Positions 17,995 to 25,929 of a stretch of DNA of 64,000 nt are shown piece by piece; positions within the stretch are counted from its first letter, which is position 1, and each line of letters begins with the position of its first letter. A program made the position numbers and the translations under genes. Origin of the DNA: WS-9 sp036274595 (GTDB lineage Bacteria; Eisenbacteria; RBG-16-71-46; SZUA-252); assembly GCA_036274595.1 (NCBI GenBank), contig DASUFL010000147.1, forward strand, positions 32,863 to 96,862. Direction: 5' to 3'. The notes beneath the pieces were generated by a model, which worked only from the letters and a program-made list of their open reading frames with translations, made no database searches and was not told the DNA's origin.

Positions 17995-18791
17995 GCTTCG
18001 ATTTCGGACGGGTCGCTCTCGTACTCTGCTTCGCGATCGTACCGATCATCGGGATCTTCCTGGGGCTGAACGCCCCCGGTCTCCGGAGCCGCGGTCCGAT
18101 CCTGGTCGGCGTCGTCGCCGGCATCGTCCCCATCCTGGCGATGTACATCCCGAAGGGATTCGTGTCGGGGCCCGAGGGAATGGGGCCGCGGCTCGACAAC
18201 TGGCTCATCATCCTGGCGGGGTTCGCCCTGCTCCTCGGAATCGTGAACGTGCTGCAGAACAACTTCAAGAAGATCGGGCGCCGGGAGTCGGGCTGGTTCT
18301 TCTCGGTCGTTCTCCTGACCGGACTCTTCGTCACGGGAGGGTTCGGGGTCTACGGGGCGCTCTCGGGGGTGGGCATCGGGTTCAACCCCGACGGTTCGCC
18401 GACGCCGTTCAAGTACATGACCGACTGGTTCTTCCAGCCGCTCCAGTCGACGATCTTCGCGCTCCTAGCGTTCTTCATGGCGAGCGCCGCGTTCCGCGCG
18501 TTCCGCGCCAGGAACGTCGAGGCGACGATCCTCCTGATCGCCGCCGGCCTCGTGATGCTCGGCCGCGTTCCGATCCTCGAGTTCCTGGCCGTTCCGTTTC
18601 CGTTCTTCCATGCCGCCGCCGCGTCCGGCAGCCAGGCGTTGGGGAAGCTCACCGAGTGGATCATGGACGTGCCGAACGGAGCGGCGCAGTCGGGCATCAT
18701 CATCGGCGCGGCGCTCGGCGCCGCGTCCATGGCGATCCGCGTGATTCTCGGCATCGAGCGCGGCTACCTCGGCCTGGGGAAGGGGGAGTAG
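17991..18791 (+). CDS. Polytopic membrane protein of unknown function (operon gene 2)
   Basis: A 266-residue protein with about seven hydrophobic segments, for example VALVLCFAIVPIIGIFLGL, PILVGVVAGIVPILAMYI and NWLIILAGFALLLGIVNVL. I recognise no family. The sixth segment is followed by a short hydrophilic loop and an amphipathic region (SQALGKLTEWIMDVPNGAAQSG) before the last helix. It overlaps the DUF6754-like gene by ATGA and ends one base before the next GTG, so the products are probably made in fixed ratio and may form one membrane complex. Confidence 0.78.
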   Translation: MSFDFGRVALVLCFAIVPIIGIFLGLNAPGLRSRGPILVGVVAGIVPILAMYIPKGFVSGPEGMGPRLDNWLIILAGFALLLGIVNVLQNNFKKIGRRESGWFFSVVLLTGLFVTGGFGVYGALSGVGIGFNPDGSPTPFKYMTDWFFQPLQSTIFALLAFFMASAAFRAFRARNVEATILLIAAGLVMLGRVPILEFLAVPFPFFHAAAASGSQALGKLTEWIMDVPNGAAQSGIIIGAALGAASMAIRVILGIERGYLGLGKGE

Positions 18792-18792
18792 G

Positions 18793-19665
18793 GTGCGCGC
18801 GTTCCTCGAACGGCTCCTCCGCCTGGATCGCCGCTGGATCTTCCTCTTCGTCCTCCTGAGCGTCGCGATCCCGATCGTGATTCCGCTCGGGCTCCCCGTG
18901 ACCACGACCGAATCCACGCGCAAGGCCTTCGAGTTCATCGAGGCCATGAAGCCGGGCGACACGGTGCTCATCTCGTTCGATTACGGGCCGTCCTCCGCAC
19001 CCGAGAACGATCCGATGGCCGAAGCCGTCATGCGGCAGTGCGCGATCAGGAAGCTCCGCTTCATCGTGATCGCGCTCTACCCGCTCGGAGGGCTGAACCT
19101 CGCCAGCAACGCCGTGGCCAAGGTCGTGGCCGAGTATCCCGACCTCAAGTACGGCGTCGATTACGTGAATCTCGGCTACAAGGACGGCGCGTCGGCGGTC
19201 ATGCGCCGGATGGGAGACGACATCGCGGGCGCGTTTCCGACGGACGAGGCGGGCACTCCCTTGGCGCAGATTCCGATGATGAAGGGGATCGCGAGCCTCC
19301 GCCAGGTGCAGCTCGTCTTCACGGTGGCGACGGGGATCATCGGCGAGTGGTGGATCACGCAGGTGCACCCGCAGGTGGGCACGCCGATCATCATCGGACC
19401 GACCGCGGTGAGCGCTCCCAAGTACTATGCCTTTCTCAACTCGGGGCAGCTCGAAGGCATGCTCGGAGGCATGAAGGGCGCGGCCGAGTACGAGAAGCTC
19501 ATGCGCGCGGCCCATCCCGAGATGGAGCGCTTCTACGGATCGACGCGAGATTTCACGGCCACCAAGGGGATGGACGGGCAGACCGTGATGCACACGGTCG
19601 TTCTCCTCTTCATCCTGCTCGGCAATCTGGCGTTCTTCCTCACCCAGAAGAGGGCGGTCCGGTGA
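18793..19665 (+). CDS. Membrane-anchored protein with Rossmann-like domain, unknown function (operon gene 3)
   Basis: A 290-residue protein with a transmembrane helix near residues 15-33 and another near 265-284 (VVLLFILLGNLAFFL). The domain between them contains alternating strands and helices: PGDTVLISFDYGPSSAPENDPMAEAVMRQC, LRFIVIALYPLGGLNLASNAV and VDYVNLGYKDGASAVMRRMG. This looks like a periplasmic Rossmann-like or phosphatase-like fold, but no catalytic motif is clear. The family is unknown to me. The GTG at 18793 follows the previous stop by 1 bp, and its stop overlaps the next GTG. Confidence 0.76.
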   Translation: MRAFLERLLRLDRRWIFLFVLLSVAIPIVIPLGLPVTTTESTRKAFEFIEAMKPGDTVLISFDYGPSSAPENDPMAEAVMRQCAIRKLRFIVIALYPLGGLNLASNAVAKVVAEYPDLKYGVDYVNLGYKDGASAVMRRMGDDIAGAFPTDEAGTPLAQIPMMKGIASLRQVQLVFTVATGIIGEWWITQVHPQVGTPIIIGPTAVSAPKYYAFLNSGQLEGMLGGMKGAAEYEKLMRAAHPEMERFYGSTRDFTATKGMDGQTVMHTVVLLFILLGNLAFFLTQKRAVR

Positions 19666-20288
19666 GCCATCTGCCCCCGATCGGCGTCTGGATCGCGGCC
19701 TTCCTGACTCTCTCCGCGCTCTCGTTCCTGTACAAGGACAACCCGTTCTTCCGCTTCGCGGAGAGCCTCTTCGCCGGTGTGTCGCTCGGCTACTACGTGG
19801 GGATCACCCTCGACCAGACCCTCGTTCCGAACCTGATCGAGCCGATGCAGCAGGACTTCGGCAAGCACTGGGACCTGCTCGTGCCGGGGCTCCTCGGGGT
19901 GTTGCTCTACATGCGCTATTTCCCGCGGATCGGATGGGTCTCGCGATACGCGCTGGCCATCTACGTGACCTACTACATCGGCCTCGATTTCACGCGGCGC
20001 CTCCACGGCGAAGCCATGCCGCAGATCGCCCGCGTCATCGTCGCGCTCCCCGGGCCGAATCCGCTCGCGTTCGTCTTCGTGGTGGGCGTGCTGAGCGTGC
20101 TGGTCTACTTCTTCTTCTCGATGGAGCAGGGGCCGGTGACGCGGAGGATCTCGAGGCTGGGGATCTGGTTCCTGATGATCTCGTTCGGCGCCGCCTTCGG
20201 CTTCACGGTCATGGGCCGCGTCGCCCTTCTGATCGGCCGCCTCAACTTCCTGATTCTGGACTGGATCTACCCGATTCTCGGGATTTGA
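19662..20288 (+). CDS. Polytopic membrane protein of unknown function (operon gene 4)
   Basis: A 208-residue integral membrane protein with about six hydrophobic segments, including IGVWIAAFLTLSALSFLY, YALAIYVTYYIGLDF, LAFVFVVGVLSVLVYFFF and GIWFLMISFGAAFGFTVM. No family is recognised. A conserved-looking loop PFFRFAESLFAGVSLGYYVG lies near residue 25. The GTG overlaps the previous stop (GTGA). Its last 47 bp overlap the 3' end of the convergent receiver gene. It completes a four-gene set in which every product is membrane-bound. Confidence 0.76.
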   Translation: MSHLPPIGVWIAAFLTLSALSFLYKDNPFFRFAESLFAGVSLGYYVGITLDQTLVPNLIEPMQQDFGKHWDLLVPGLLGVLLYMRYFPRIGWVSRYALAIYVTYYIGLDFTRRLHGEAMPQIARVIVALPGPNPLAFVFVVGVLSVLVYFFFSMEQGPVTRRISRLGIWFLMISFGAAFGFTVMGRVALLIGRLNFLILDWIYPILGI

Positions 20289-21027
20289 TCTTCGGGTCCG
20301 TCGCGGCCCTCTCCGCGGGCCCCGAGGCGGCCGGAGGCTCGGGCGCATCCGACGACGCCTTGAAGTTCACCATCGGCACCGTCGTCCGGTTCCCCGCCGG
20401 ATAGTCCACCGTCACCACGTCCCGAAGCGCCGCGATCCGCTGGGTGAGGCCCGCGATCGTCTCCGTCGCCGCCCGGATGCGCGCCACCTTCTCCCGTGCC
20501 TCCGGCGTCAGCGTGGGCTGCACGTAGAGGAGCTGCGCGTTCCCCTGGATCACTTGCAGGGGATTGTTGATCTCGTGGTTCAGCGCCACCGCCATGGCGG
20601 AGACCGCCTTCATCCGCTCGGCGCGGAGCCGGTCCTCGGTCGCGCGATGGGCCGCGAGCGCGTTGCGCACCTTGATCGGGAGCTGGAACCGCACGTCCCA
20701 TTCGGTGAGCGGCTTCATGAAGTAGTCCGACGCGCCGAGCGTGAGACTCCGCTCCACGTCCTCGGGGGACGTCGACGCGCTGGCCACGATCACCGGGATC
20801 TCCTTCCAGCGGTCGTCCTTCTTCATCGCGAGGAGCACGTCGAAGCCGTTCGGCGACGGCATCATGAGGTCGAGCAGCACGAGCCCGATCGTCTCCTGGC
20901 CCAGGATCTCGAGCGCCTGGTTCCCGTTGTCCGCCTCGAAGAAGACGTAGTCCCCCTGGCGCAAGACCATGCGCAGGAGCTTCCGGTTGTGCGCCTCGTC
21001 GTCAACGAGAAGCAGGTGCTGGGCCAT
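20242..21027 (-). CDS. Response regulator receiver fused to a histidine-kinase DHp helix pair, no ATPase domain
   Basis: A 261-residue protein. A receiver domain occupies residues 1-125, with acidic pair D9/D10, phospho-acceptor D53 and K105. Residues 130-200 resemble a HisKA dimerisation domain with H151 in ALNHEINNPLQVIQGNAQLL. No N, G1 or G2 box of a kinase ATPase domain follows; the tail is a low-complexity stretch. It may be a phosphotransfer or dimerisation partner for the full kinase two genes upstream. The start overlaps the preceding receiver gene by 26 bp and the 3' end overlaps the convergent membrane gene. Confidence 0.86.
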   Translation of the reverse strand: MAQHLLLVDDEAHNRKLLRMVLRQGDYVFFEADNGNQALEILGQETIGLVLLDLMMPSPNGFDVLLAMKKDDRWKEIPVIVASASTSPEDVERSLTLGASDYFMKPLTEWDVRFQLPIKVRNALAAHRATEDRLRAERMKAVSAMAVALNHEINNPLQVIQGNAQLLYVQPTLTPEAREKVARIRAATETIAGLTQRIAALRDVVTVDYPAGNRTTVPMVNFKASSDAPEPPAASGPAERAATDPKIKSRESGRSSPESGS

Positions 21028-21424
21028 GGGCCCCTTTCTCCGCCAGGGCGCGAATGCGCGCGATCAGCTCGTCCGCGCTCACGATCGGTTTCGCGATGTA
21101 ATCGTCCGCTCCCGACTCGGCGAGGAAGCGCTCGCGAGAGCCCTTCATCGCATGCGCCGTCGCGAGAAGGATGGGAATGCGCCGGGTCTCCGGATCCCGC
21201 TTCAGCCGGCGGCAGATCTCGAGACCGTCGACCGGAACGCCGCCCCACGCGCTGTTCGAGAGCGACACGTCGAGGATCACCACGTCGACGAGGCCCTGGC
21301 GCACGCGGTCGGCCACGTAGGCCGGATCCTCCGTCACCTCGACCTCGTACCGCGCCTTCCGGGTCAGGATGAGGTCGAAGAGCTTGGCGTTCATCGGGTC
21401 GTCCTCGATGATCAGGATTCGCAC
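21002..21424 (-). CDS. Single-domain response regulator (CheY-like)
   Basis: A 140-residue stand-alone receiver domain. The acidic pair is D8/D9, the phospho-acceptor is D52 (VVILDVSLS), followed by PILLATAHAM and a K in YIAKPIVS. It has no output domain, so it probably relays phosphate or binds a partner protein. It overlaps the kinase gene upstream by 13 bp and the receiver-DHp gene downstream by 26 bp, which argues for one co-translated signalling unit. Confidence 0.9.
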   Translation of the reverse strand: MRILIIEDDPMNAKLFDLILTRKARYEVEVTEDPAYVADRVRQGLVDVVILDVSLSNSAWGGVPVDGLEICRRLKRDPETRRIPILLATAHAMKGSRERFLAESGADDYIAKPIVSADELIARIRALAEKGAHGPAPASR

Positions 21425-23352
21425 GATTCCGCCTCCGCTGCAGCCGCCTGCGCCACGGGGAGGGTGATCCGGACCGCGGTCCCCCGGTTCACGCCTTCGC
21501 TGGTGAGCTGAATGGTGCCCCCCATGAGATCGACGAGCGCGCGGCTGATCGCGAGACCGAGCCCCGTGCCGCGCTGGCGCCGGTGATAGGACGGGTCCGC
21601 CTGCGCGTACTTGCTGAAGAGCGCGGCCCGACGCTCCGGCGCGATGCCGACGCCGGTGTCTTCGACCGACACGACGATCGAGCCCGCGTCGATCGCGGCG
21701 CGGACCCGCACCTCTCCTCTATCGGTGAACTTCACCGCGTTCCCGAGCAGATTCAGGAGCACCTGCCGGAACCGGGCGAGATCGACCGCCGCCAGGAGCG
21801 GCTCTCGGGGGACGTCCACCCGGACCGCCAATCCCTTCGCCGAGGCCATCGGCTGGAGCGCGTCGACCGCGGCCCGGATCGTCGGCGCGACGTCGGCCAC
21901 GAGGAGCCGGAGCTCGAACCGCCCCGCCTCCGCCTTGGCGAGATCGAGAAGGTCGTTGATGACGGCGAGGAGGTGCTCCGCGGCTTCGCGAATGGAGCGC
22001 GCGAAGTCGAGGCGCTCGCCTTCGTCCGCGTCGATCCGCTGCTCGAGCAGCGTGGCGAACCCGATCACGGCGTTGAGCGGCGTGCGGAGCTCGTGCGACG
22101 TGTTCGCGAGGAAGTCGTTCTGCAGCCGGCGCGCCTGCTCGAGCTCGTGGTTCGCGTCGAGGAGCCGCTCGTTCATGCTCCCGAGCTCCGCTCCGCGCGC
22201 GCGAATGTCCTGCTCGCCTTCTCGACGCTCGGTGATGTCGCGCGCCACGAGGACGATCGCGATCAGCGCTCCCGCACGGTCGTGCGCCGGCGAGAGCCGC
22301 ACCTCGGCGGGGAACGTGCTCCCGTCGCCCCGGAGAAAGCCGAGCTCGCCCGAGAACTCTCCCGACGCGCGCGCCACGTCGAGCGCGGCCGCGGGACCTG
22401 AAGCGGGAACGTGCGCCTCGCCGTCGGCCGTGGTCGCGCGGGGGGCGAAGGCCAGGTCGTCCAGCCGGCATCCGAGAAGCTCGCCGGGCGGGACCAAGAG
22501 CGCAAGCTCGGCCGCGCGGTTGGCGCTCGATACGACTCCGTCGAGATCGAGCTCGAGCACGATCTCGCTCGTCCCGACGAGGTAGGATGCGAGGATCTGG
22601 TCGCGCCGCTCGAGTCGAAGGCGACGGAGCCCGGATGCGAGCTGCGCGGCCATCCAGCGAAGCAGCGCCCGCTCCCCGTTCGCGAGCGAGGCGCCGGCCG
22701 GGAGGAAGCACTGGACCGTGGCCGGGAGCCCTTCGTGCTCGAGGAAGGGAACCGAGACGACCTCGGCATCGGCGCCGAGCATAGGCAGCGTGGCGGCAAA
22801 CGCGTCGCGCTCCAAGCCCGCGAGGCCGCCCACCACGATCTCACCGAGCCAGGCCGCGCGGCTCGCGTGCGCTCGCGCGTCCGGTCCCGGCGCGTCCGGC
22901 TCGAGGGCCGCGCTCGCCTCGGGCGTGAGGCCGCGCGTCGCAATCAGCGTGAATTCGCCGCGCCCGCCCCGGTGCGCATAGAGCGCCCAGTGTCGAAGAC
23001 CGGTGCCTTCGGCCACCGCGTCGAGCGCGTGGTGGACCAGGTCGTCCTCGCGGTCGAACCGCGCGAGGGTATCGCCGACCCGGTAGAGGGTGAGCTGCGC
23101 TTCCCGCGCCTGGGCGCGATCCAGGTCCAGGACGCGCGTGCGATGGAGCCACCCGGCCGCGAGGATCAGGGCCAGACCGGCAGGGAATGCGGCCCAGGGC
23201 ACTCTCGAGGACGACGCGATCCACCCGACCGTGAGGCACGCGAGAAGGGCGCCCACGATTGCGAGGACGAGGGAGCGGCGCTTGGCGCGCGCGATCCCGG
23301 CAGGGCTCGATACCCCTGGCGTTGCAGGCGATGGGCTGTACGTGCTCGGCAC
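21412..23352 (-). CDS. Membrane-associated hybrid-type sensor histidine kinase with GAF/PAS region
   Basis: A 646-residue sensor kinase. Two hydrophobic helices lie at residues 28-70 (LVLAIVGALLACLTVGWIA and VPWAAFPAGLALILAAGWL). A GAF-like region covers about 90-250, and a PAS domain about 255-380 (GTSEIVLELDLDGVVSSANRAAE to VARDITERREGEQ). The HisKA H-box FLANTSHELRTPLNAVIGF is near residue 420. The HATPase_c boxes are QVLLNLLGNAVKFTDRGEV, DTGVGIAPE and RGTGLGLAISRALVDLMGG. It has no attached receiver; the two receiver genes follow in overlap. The start is a GTG at 23352. The signal it senses is unknown. Confidence 0.93.
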   Translation of the reverse strand: MPSTYSPSPATPGVSSPAGIARAKRRSLVLAIVGALLACLTVGWIASSSRVPWAAFPAGLALILAAGWLHRTRVLDLDRAQAREAQLTLYRVGDTLARFDREDDLVHHALDAVAEGTGLRHWALYAHRGGRGEFTLIATRGLTPEASAALEPDAPGPDARAHASRAAWLGEIVVGGLAGLERDAFAATLPMLGADAEVVSVPFLEHEGLPATVQCFLPAGASLANGERALLRWMAAQLASGLRRLRLERRDQILASYLVGTSEIVLELDLDGVVSSANRAAELALLVPPGELLGCRLDDLAFAPRATTADGEAHVPASGPAAALDVARASGEFSGELGFLRGDGSTFPAEVRLSPAHDRAGALIAIVLVARDITERREGEQDIRARGAELGSMNERLLDANHELEQARRLQNDFLANTSHELRTPLNAVIGFATLLEQRIDADEGERLDFARSIREAAEHLLAVINDLLDLAKAEAGRFELRLLVADVAPTIRAAVDALQPMASAKGLAVRVDVPREPLLAAVDLARFRQVLLNLLGNAVKFTDRGEVRVRAAIDAGSIVVSVEDTGVGIAPERRAALFSKYAQADPSYHRRQRGTGLGLAISRALVDLMGGTIQLTSEGVNRGTAVRITLPVAQAAAAEAESCES

Positions 23353-23457
23353 GGAGGCCTCGGGTCAGGAGGGATGCGCCAGGGTCCGTTCGGGACTATC
23401 GGCACCCGAGAGCTGGAACTGGAGCCGCCGCGCCGGGTTTCTGCGGGTGGTGCTTCC

Positions 23458-23466
23458 TGCTAGCGT
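23458..23466 (+). promoter_or_regulatory. Extended -10 element before lipoprotein gene
   Basis: TG-C-TAGCGT: TG at 23458-23459 and hexamer at 23461-23466, in the 145-bp divergent gap between the kinase and lipoprotein genes. A weak purine-rich AAGGGGA (23477-23483) precedes the GTG at 23498. No convincing -35 is seen. Confidence 0.4.
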
Positions 23467-23497
23467 CCAATGCCGCAAGGGGATATCATCCGTCCTC

Positions 23498-24691
23498 GTG
23501 CGCCTCCGCCCGCTCCTCCCGACCCTCCTTGCCATCTCGTCCCTGGCCCTGTCCGGCTGTTCGAACAACAGCGACCGGGTGACGGGGAACGAGCGCCTGA
23601 TTCGAGGCGCGGGAGGACTCGGCTCGACCCTGGTCGAGACGACCATCCCGGACCGGGACACGTACGTGACCCCGGGGACCGCCAACTACGGCTCCGTCCT
23701 CCTCGTGGGGCGTGACGCGACCTTCGAAGCCCGCGCCTTTTTCAAGATCTTGAAGATCAACCTGCCGAGCACGGACTTCATCGGGGTCGTCCCGACCGGG
23801 AACGTGCTGCTCGACTTCCCGCACATCCAGCTCCGCAATGAGCCCTTCACCATCGATCTCGAGCTGCGTGAGACGGCCACGGCTCTGGCCGATAGCGGAA
23901 CGATCTCGTGGCCGGGACCCGCGCCTGGGGTCCTTCTCGCGTCCAGCACCTACGACTTCACCGGGGATCTCATCATGGATCTCGGGCCGGGGAGCTATAG
24001 CCGCGTCGCGCAGTGGACGGCCCCCGAGCCTGACTCGATCCCCACGCTGATGCTCCAGGTATCCGCTCCTCAAGGCTTCGCCGCCTTCGCCTCGCGCACC
24101 GCGCGTCTCCGCATCCCGTTCACCAAGCAGGTGGCCGGCACGACCGTCCCCGACACCGTGAGCACGACGGTGAGGTTCGATCTCTATCTCCACCCGCCGC
24201 TCATTCCGGCCGCCACGGGATCGGACACCGCGCTCGTCCTGGGCGGTCCGTTCGAGTCGAGGATCGCGATCCGCGGGCCGATTCCCGCGATGGCCCCGGG
24301 GGCCTCCATCAACGATCTGAGGCTCGTCTTCGGCGTGATCGACTCGATTCCCGGGTATGTGGTGGCGGCCGACAGCATCGCCCAGGTGCCGTTCACGATC
24401 GAGATCTACCAGGTGACCGGAACATGGCCCGAGACGGCGACCGACGGTTCCCAGGTCCCGACCGGATCGACCCCGGTCGCCCTCGTGGTGCGCTCGTTCC
24501 CGGTCGGGGACACGCTCTCGATCCCGCTCCCGCCCGACCTCGCGCGCGGCTGGACCACGCTCAACGAAGGAGTCGTCCTCGGGATACGGAACGCGAACGT
24601 GAAGCCGGGGCTCAGGCTCGGCTCGCACGAATCCGCGCTCGTGCCGCTCTTGCGCGTGGGCACGACCAGCGCGCCGCCGGGACGCTTCTGA
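23498..24691 (+). CDS. Secreted lipoprotein of unknown function
   Basis: A 397-residue protein with a lipoprotein signal peptide ending in lipobox LALSGC, so C21 should be lipidated. The mature part is rich in beta-strand-like, Ser/Thr/Pro/Asp-containing sequence. A repeated theme, such as SRIAIRGPIPAMAPGASINDLRLVF, suggests jelly-roll or DNRLRE-type surface domains. I do not recognise a specific family. The GTG at 23498 places the positively charged n-region correctly. The stop overlaps the ATG of the next gene (TGATG), an outer-membrane protein candidate, suggesting joint function at the outer membrane. Confidence 0.82.
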   Translation: MRLRPLLPTLLAISSLALSGCSNNSDRVTGNERLIRGAGGLGSTLVETTIPDRDTYVTPGTANYGSVLLVGRDATFEARAFFKILKINLPSTDFIGVVPTGNVLLDFPHIQLRNEPFTIDLELRETATALADSGTISWPGPAPGVLLASSTYDFTGDLIMDLGPGSYSRVAQWTAPEPDSIPTLMLQVSAPQGFAAFASRTARLRIPFTKQVAGTTVPDTVSTTVRFDLYLHPPLIPAATGSDTALVLGGPFESRIAIRGPIPAMAPGASINDLRLVFGVIDSIPGYVVAADSIAQVPFTIEIYQVTGTWPETATDGSQVPTGSTPVALVVRSFPVGDTLSIPLPPDLARGWTTLNEGVVLGIRNANVKPGLRLGSHESALVPLLRVGTTSAPPGRF

Positions 24692-25929
24692 TGCGCCCGC
24701 TCGCGGTCCCACGCGCGGTCCGGGGGGGCCTCGGCATGGCGGCCCTTCTATGGCTCACGCTCGCGGCAGGGTCGGCGCGCGCCAACTCCGTCTTCTCCTC
24801 GGCCGGTCTCGGCGAGCCCTCGCTGGAGGAGAGCGCTCGGCTTCGAGCCCTCGGCGGCGCGGGCGCGGCGGAGCACGGTCCCTCGAACTTCTCACTCGTC
24901 AATCCCGCCTCCATCGCCGAGGCGCAGCACCTCATTCTCGAGGCGACGCTCCTCCAGACGCGCCGTGAGGTCACCACCCTCCACTACGGCAACGAGACCG
25001 GAAACGAGTCCTCGTTCCCCTCGGTCCGCCTCGTTCTCCGGCTCCCCAACGGCTTGGTGCTGGGCGGGAGCTACCTGATCGGGACGAACGGCGAATTCCA
25101 GGTGACGAGGCCGGAGAGCTCGGGGGCCGCGTCGGTGCTTCGCGTCGACGGCCGCGGCGGGATCAATTTCCTCCGCGTCACCGCCGCCGCGAAAGTCGGC
25201 CGGAGTCTCCGGGCGGGGGTGGACTACGAAGTCGCCGGAGGCAGCTTTCACGAGGAGTGGCAGCGCCAGTTCGCCGATCCCAACCTGGCCGCCAATCGCG
25301 ACACGCTCGATGTCTCCTGGGACCGGCTGGGCCGGTGGCGCTTCGGAGTGCAGTGGGTGAAGTCCTGGATCTCGCTCGGGGGCGCCTACGAGACCGGACG
25401 GCGGCTCCCGCTCACCGAGCGCCAGGAGGCGGCCGGCTCGGTCACGGAGACCGGCAACTCCCTCCTCCTTCCCGAGGGCATCGTCGTCGGCTTCGAGCTG
25501 AAGCCGCGCGAGCGCACTCGATTCGTCGGGCAGTACCGGCGTCAGAACTACGGCGAGTCGACGATCGAGAGCGATCTCGTCACCTTCCGTCCCCTCGAGC
25601 GCTACTCGATCGGCTGGGAGCGGCTGCCACGGAACGAGGGACGCCCCGGGCTCGGCCTGCAGCGCATTCCGCTTCGCCTTGGCTTCACGGTCCTGCGCTG
25701 GCCCGATCTCCTGCCGGTCGCCGGCGCTTCCGACATCGGCGGAGGCACGGCCGCCGTGGAGGAGTGGGCGGCCTCGATCGGAACCGGCCTTCGCACGAAG
25801 GACGGTGGGGGCGCGATCGATCTCAGCTTGGAGGGAGGACAGCGAGGCGACAAGGATACGCTGGGCGCGATGGAGACCTTCTTCCGGCTTGGCCTCTCGC
25901 TACGTGTGAGCGACGAGACCTGGCGCTAG
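24691..25929 (+). CDS. Outer-membrane beta-barrel protein (PorV/PorQ- or FadL-like)
   Basis: A 412-residue protein with a signal peptide cleaved near ARA-NS (residues 29-33). The mature N-terminus has RLRALGGAGAAEHGPSNFSLVNPASIAEAQH, the 'G-A-A-N-PA' pattern of PorV/PorQ and related FadL-fold barrels. The remainder shows alternating amphipathic strands (for example LVLGGSYLIGTNGEFQV, WRFGVQWVKSWISLGGAYETGR). It ends in LGLSLRVSDETWR rather than a terminal aromatic residue. It is co-transcribed with the lipoprotein gene. The 3' end overlaps the convergent GH15-like gene by 30 bp. Confidence 0.8.
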   Translation: MRPLAVPRAVRGGLGMAALLWLTLAAGSARANSVFSSAGLGEPSLEESARLRALGGAGAAEHGPSNFSLVNPASIAEAQHLILEATLLQTRREVTTLHYGNETGNESSFPSVRLVLRLPNGLVLGGSYLIGTNGEFQVTRPESSGAASVLRVDGRGGINFLRVTAAAKVGRSLRAGVDYEVAGGSFHEEWQRQFADPNLAANRDTLDVSWDRLGRWRFGVQWVKSWISLGGAYETGRRLPLTERQEAAGSVTETGNSLLLPEGIVVGFELKPRERTRFVGQYRRQNYGESTIESDLVTFRPLERYSIGWERLPRNEGRPGLGLQRIPLRLGFTVLRWPDLLPVAGASDIGGGTAAVEEWAASIGTGLRTKDGGGAIDLSLEGGQRGDKDTLGAMETFFRLGLSLRVSDETWR

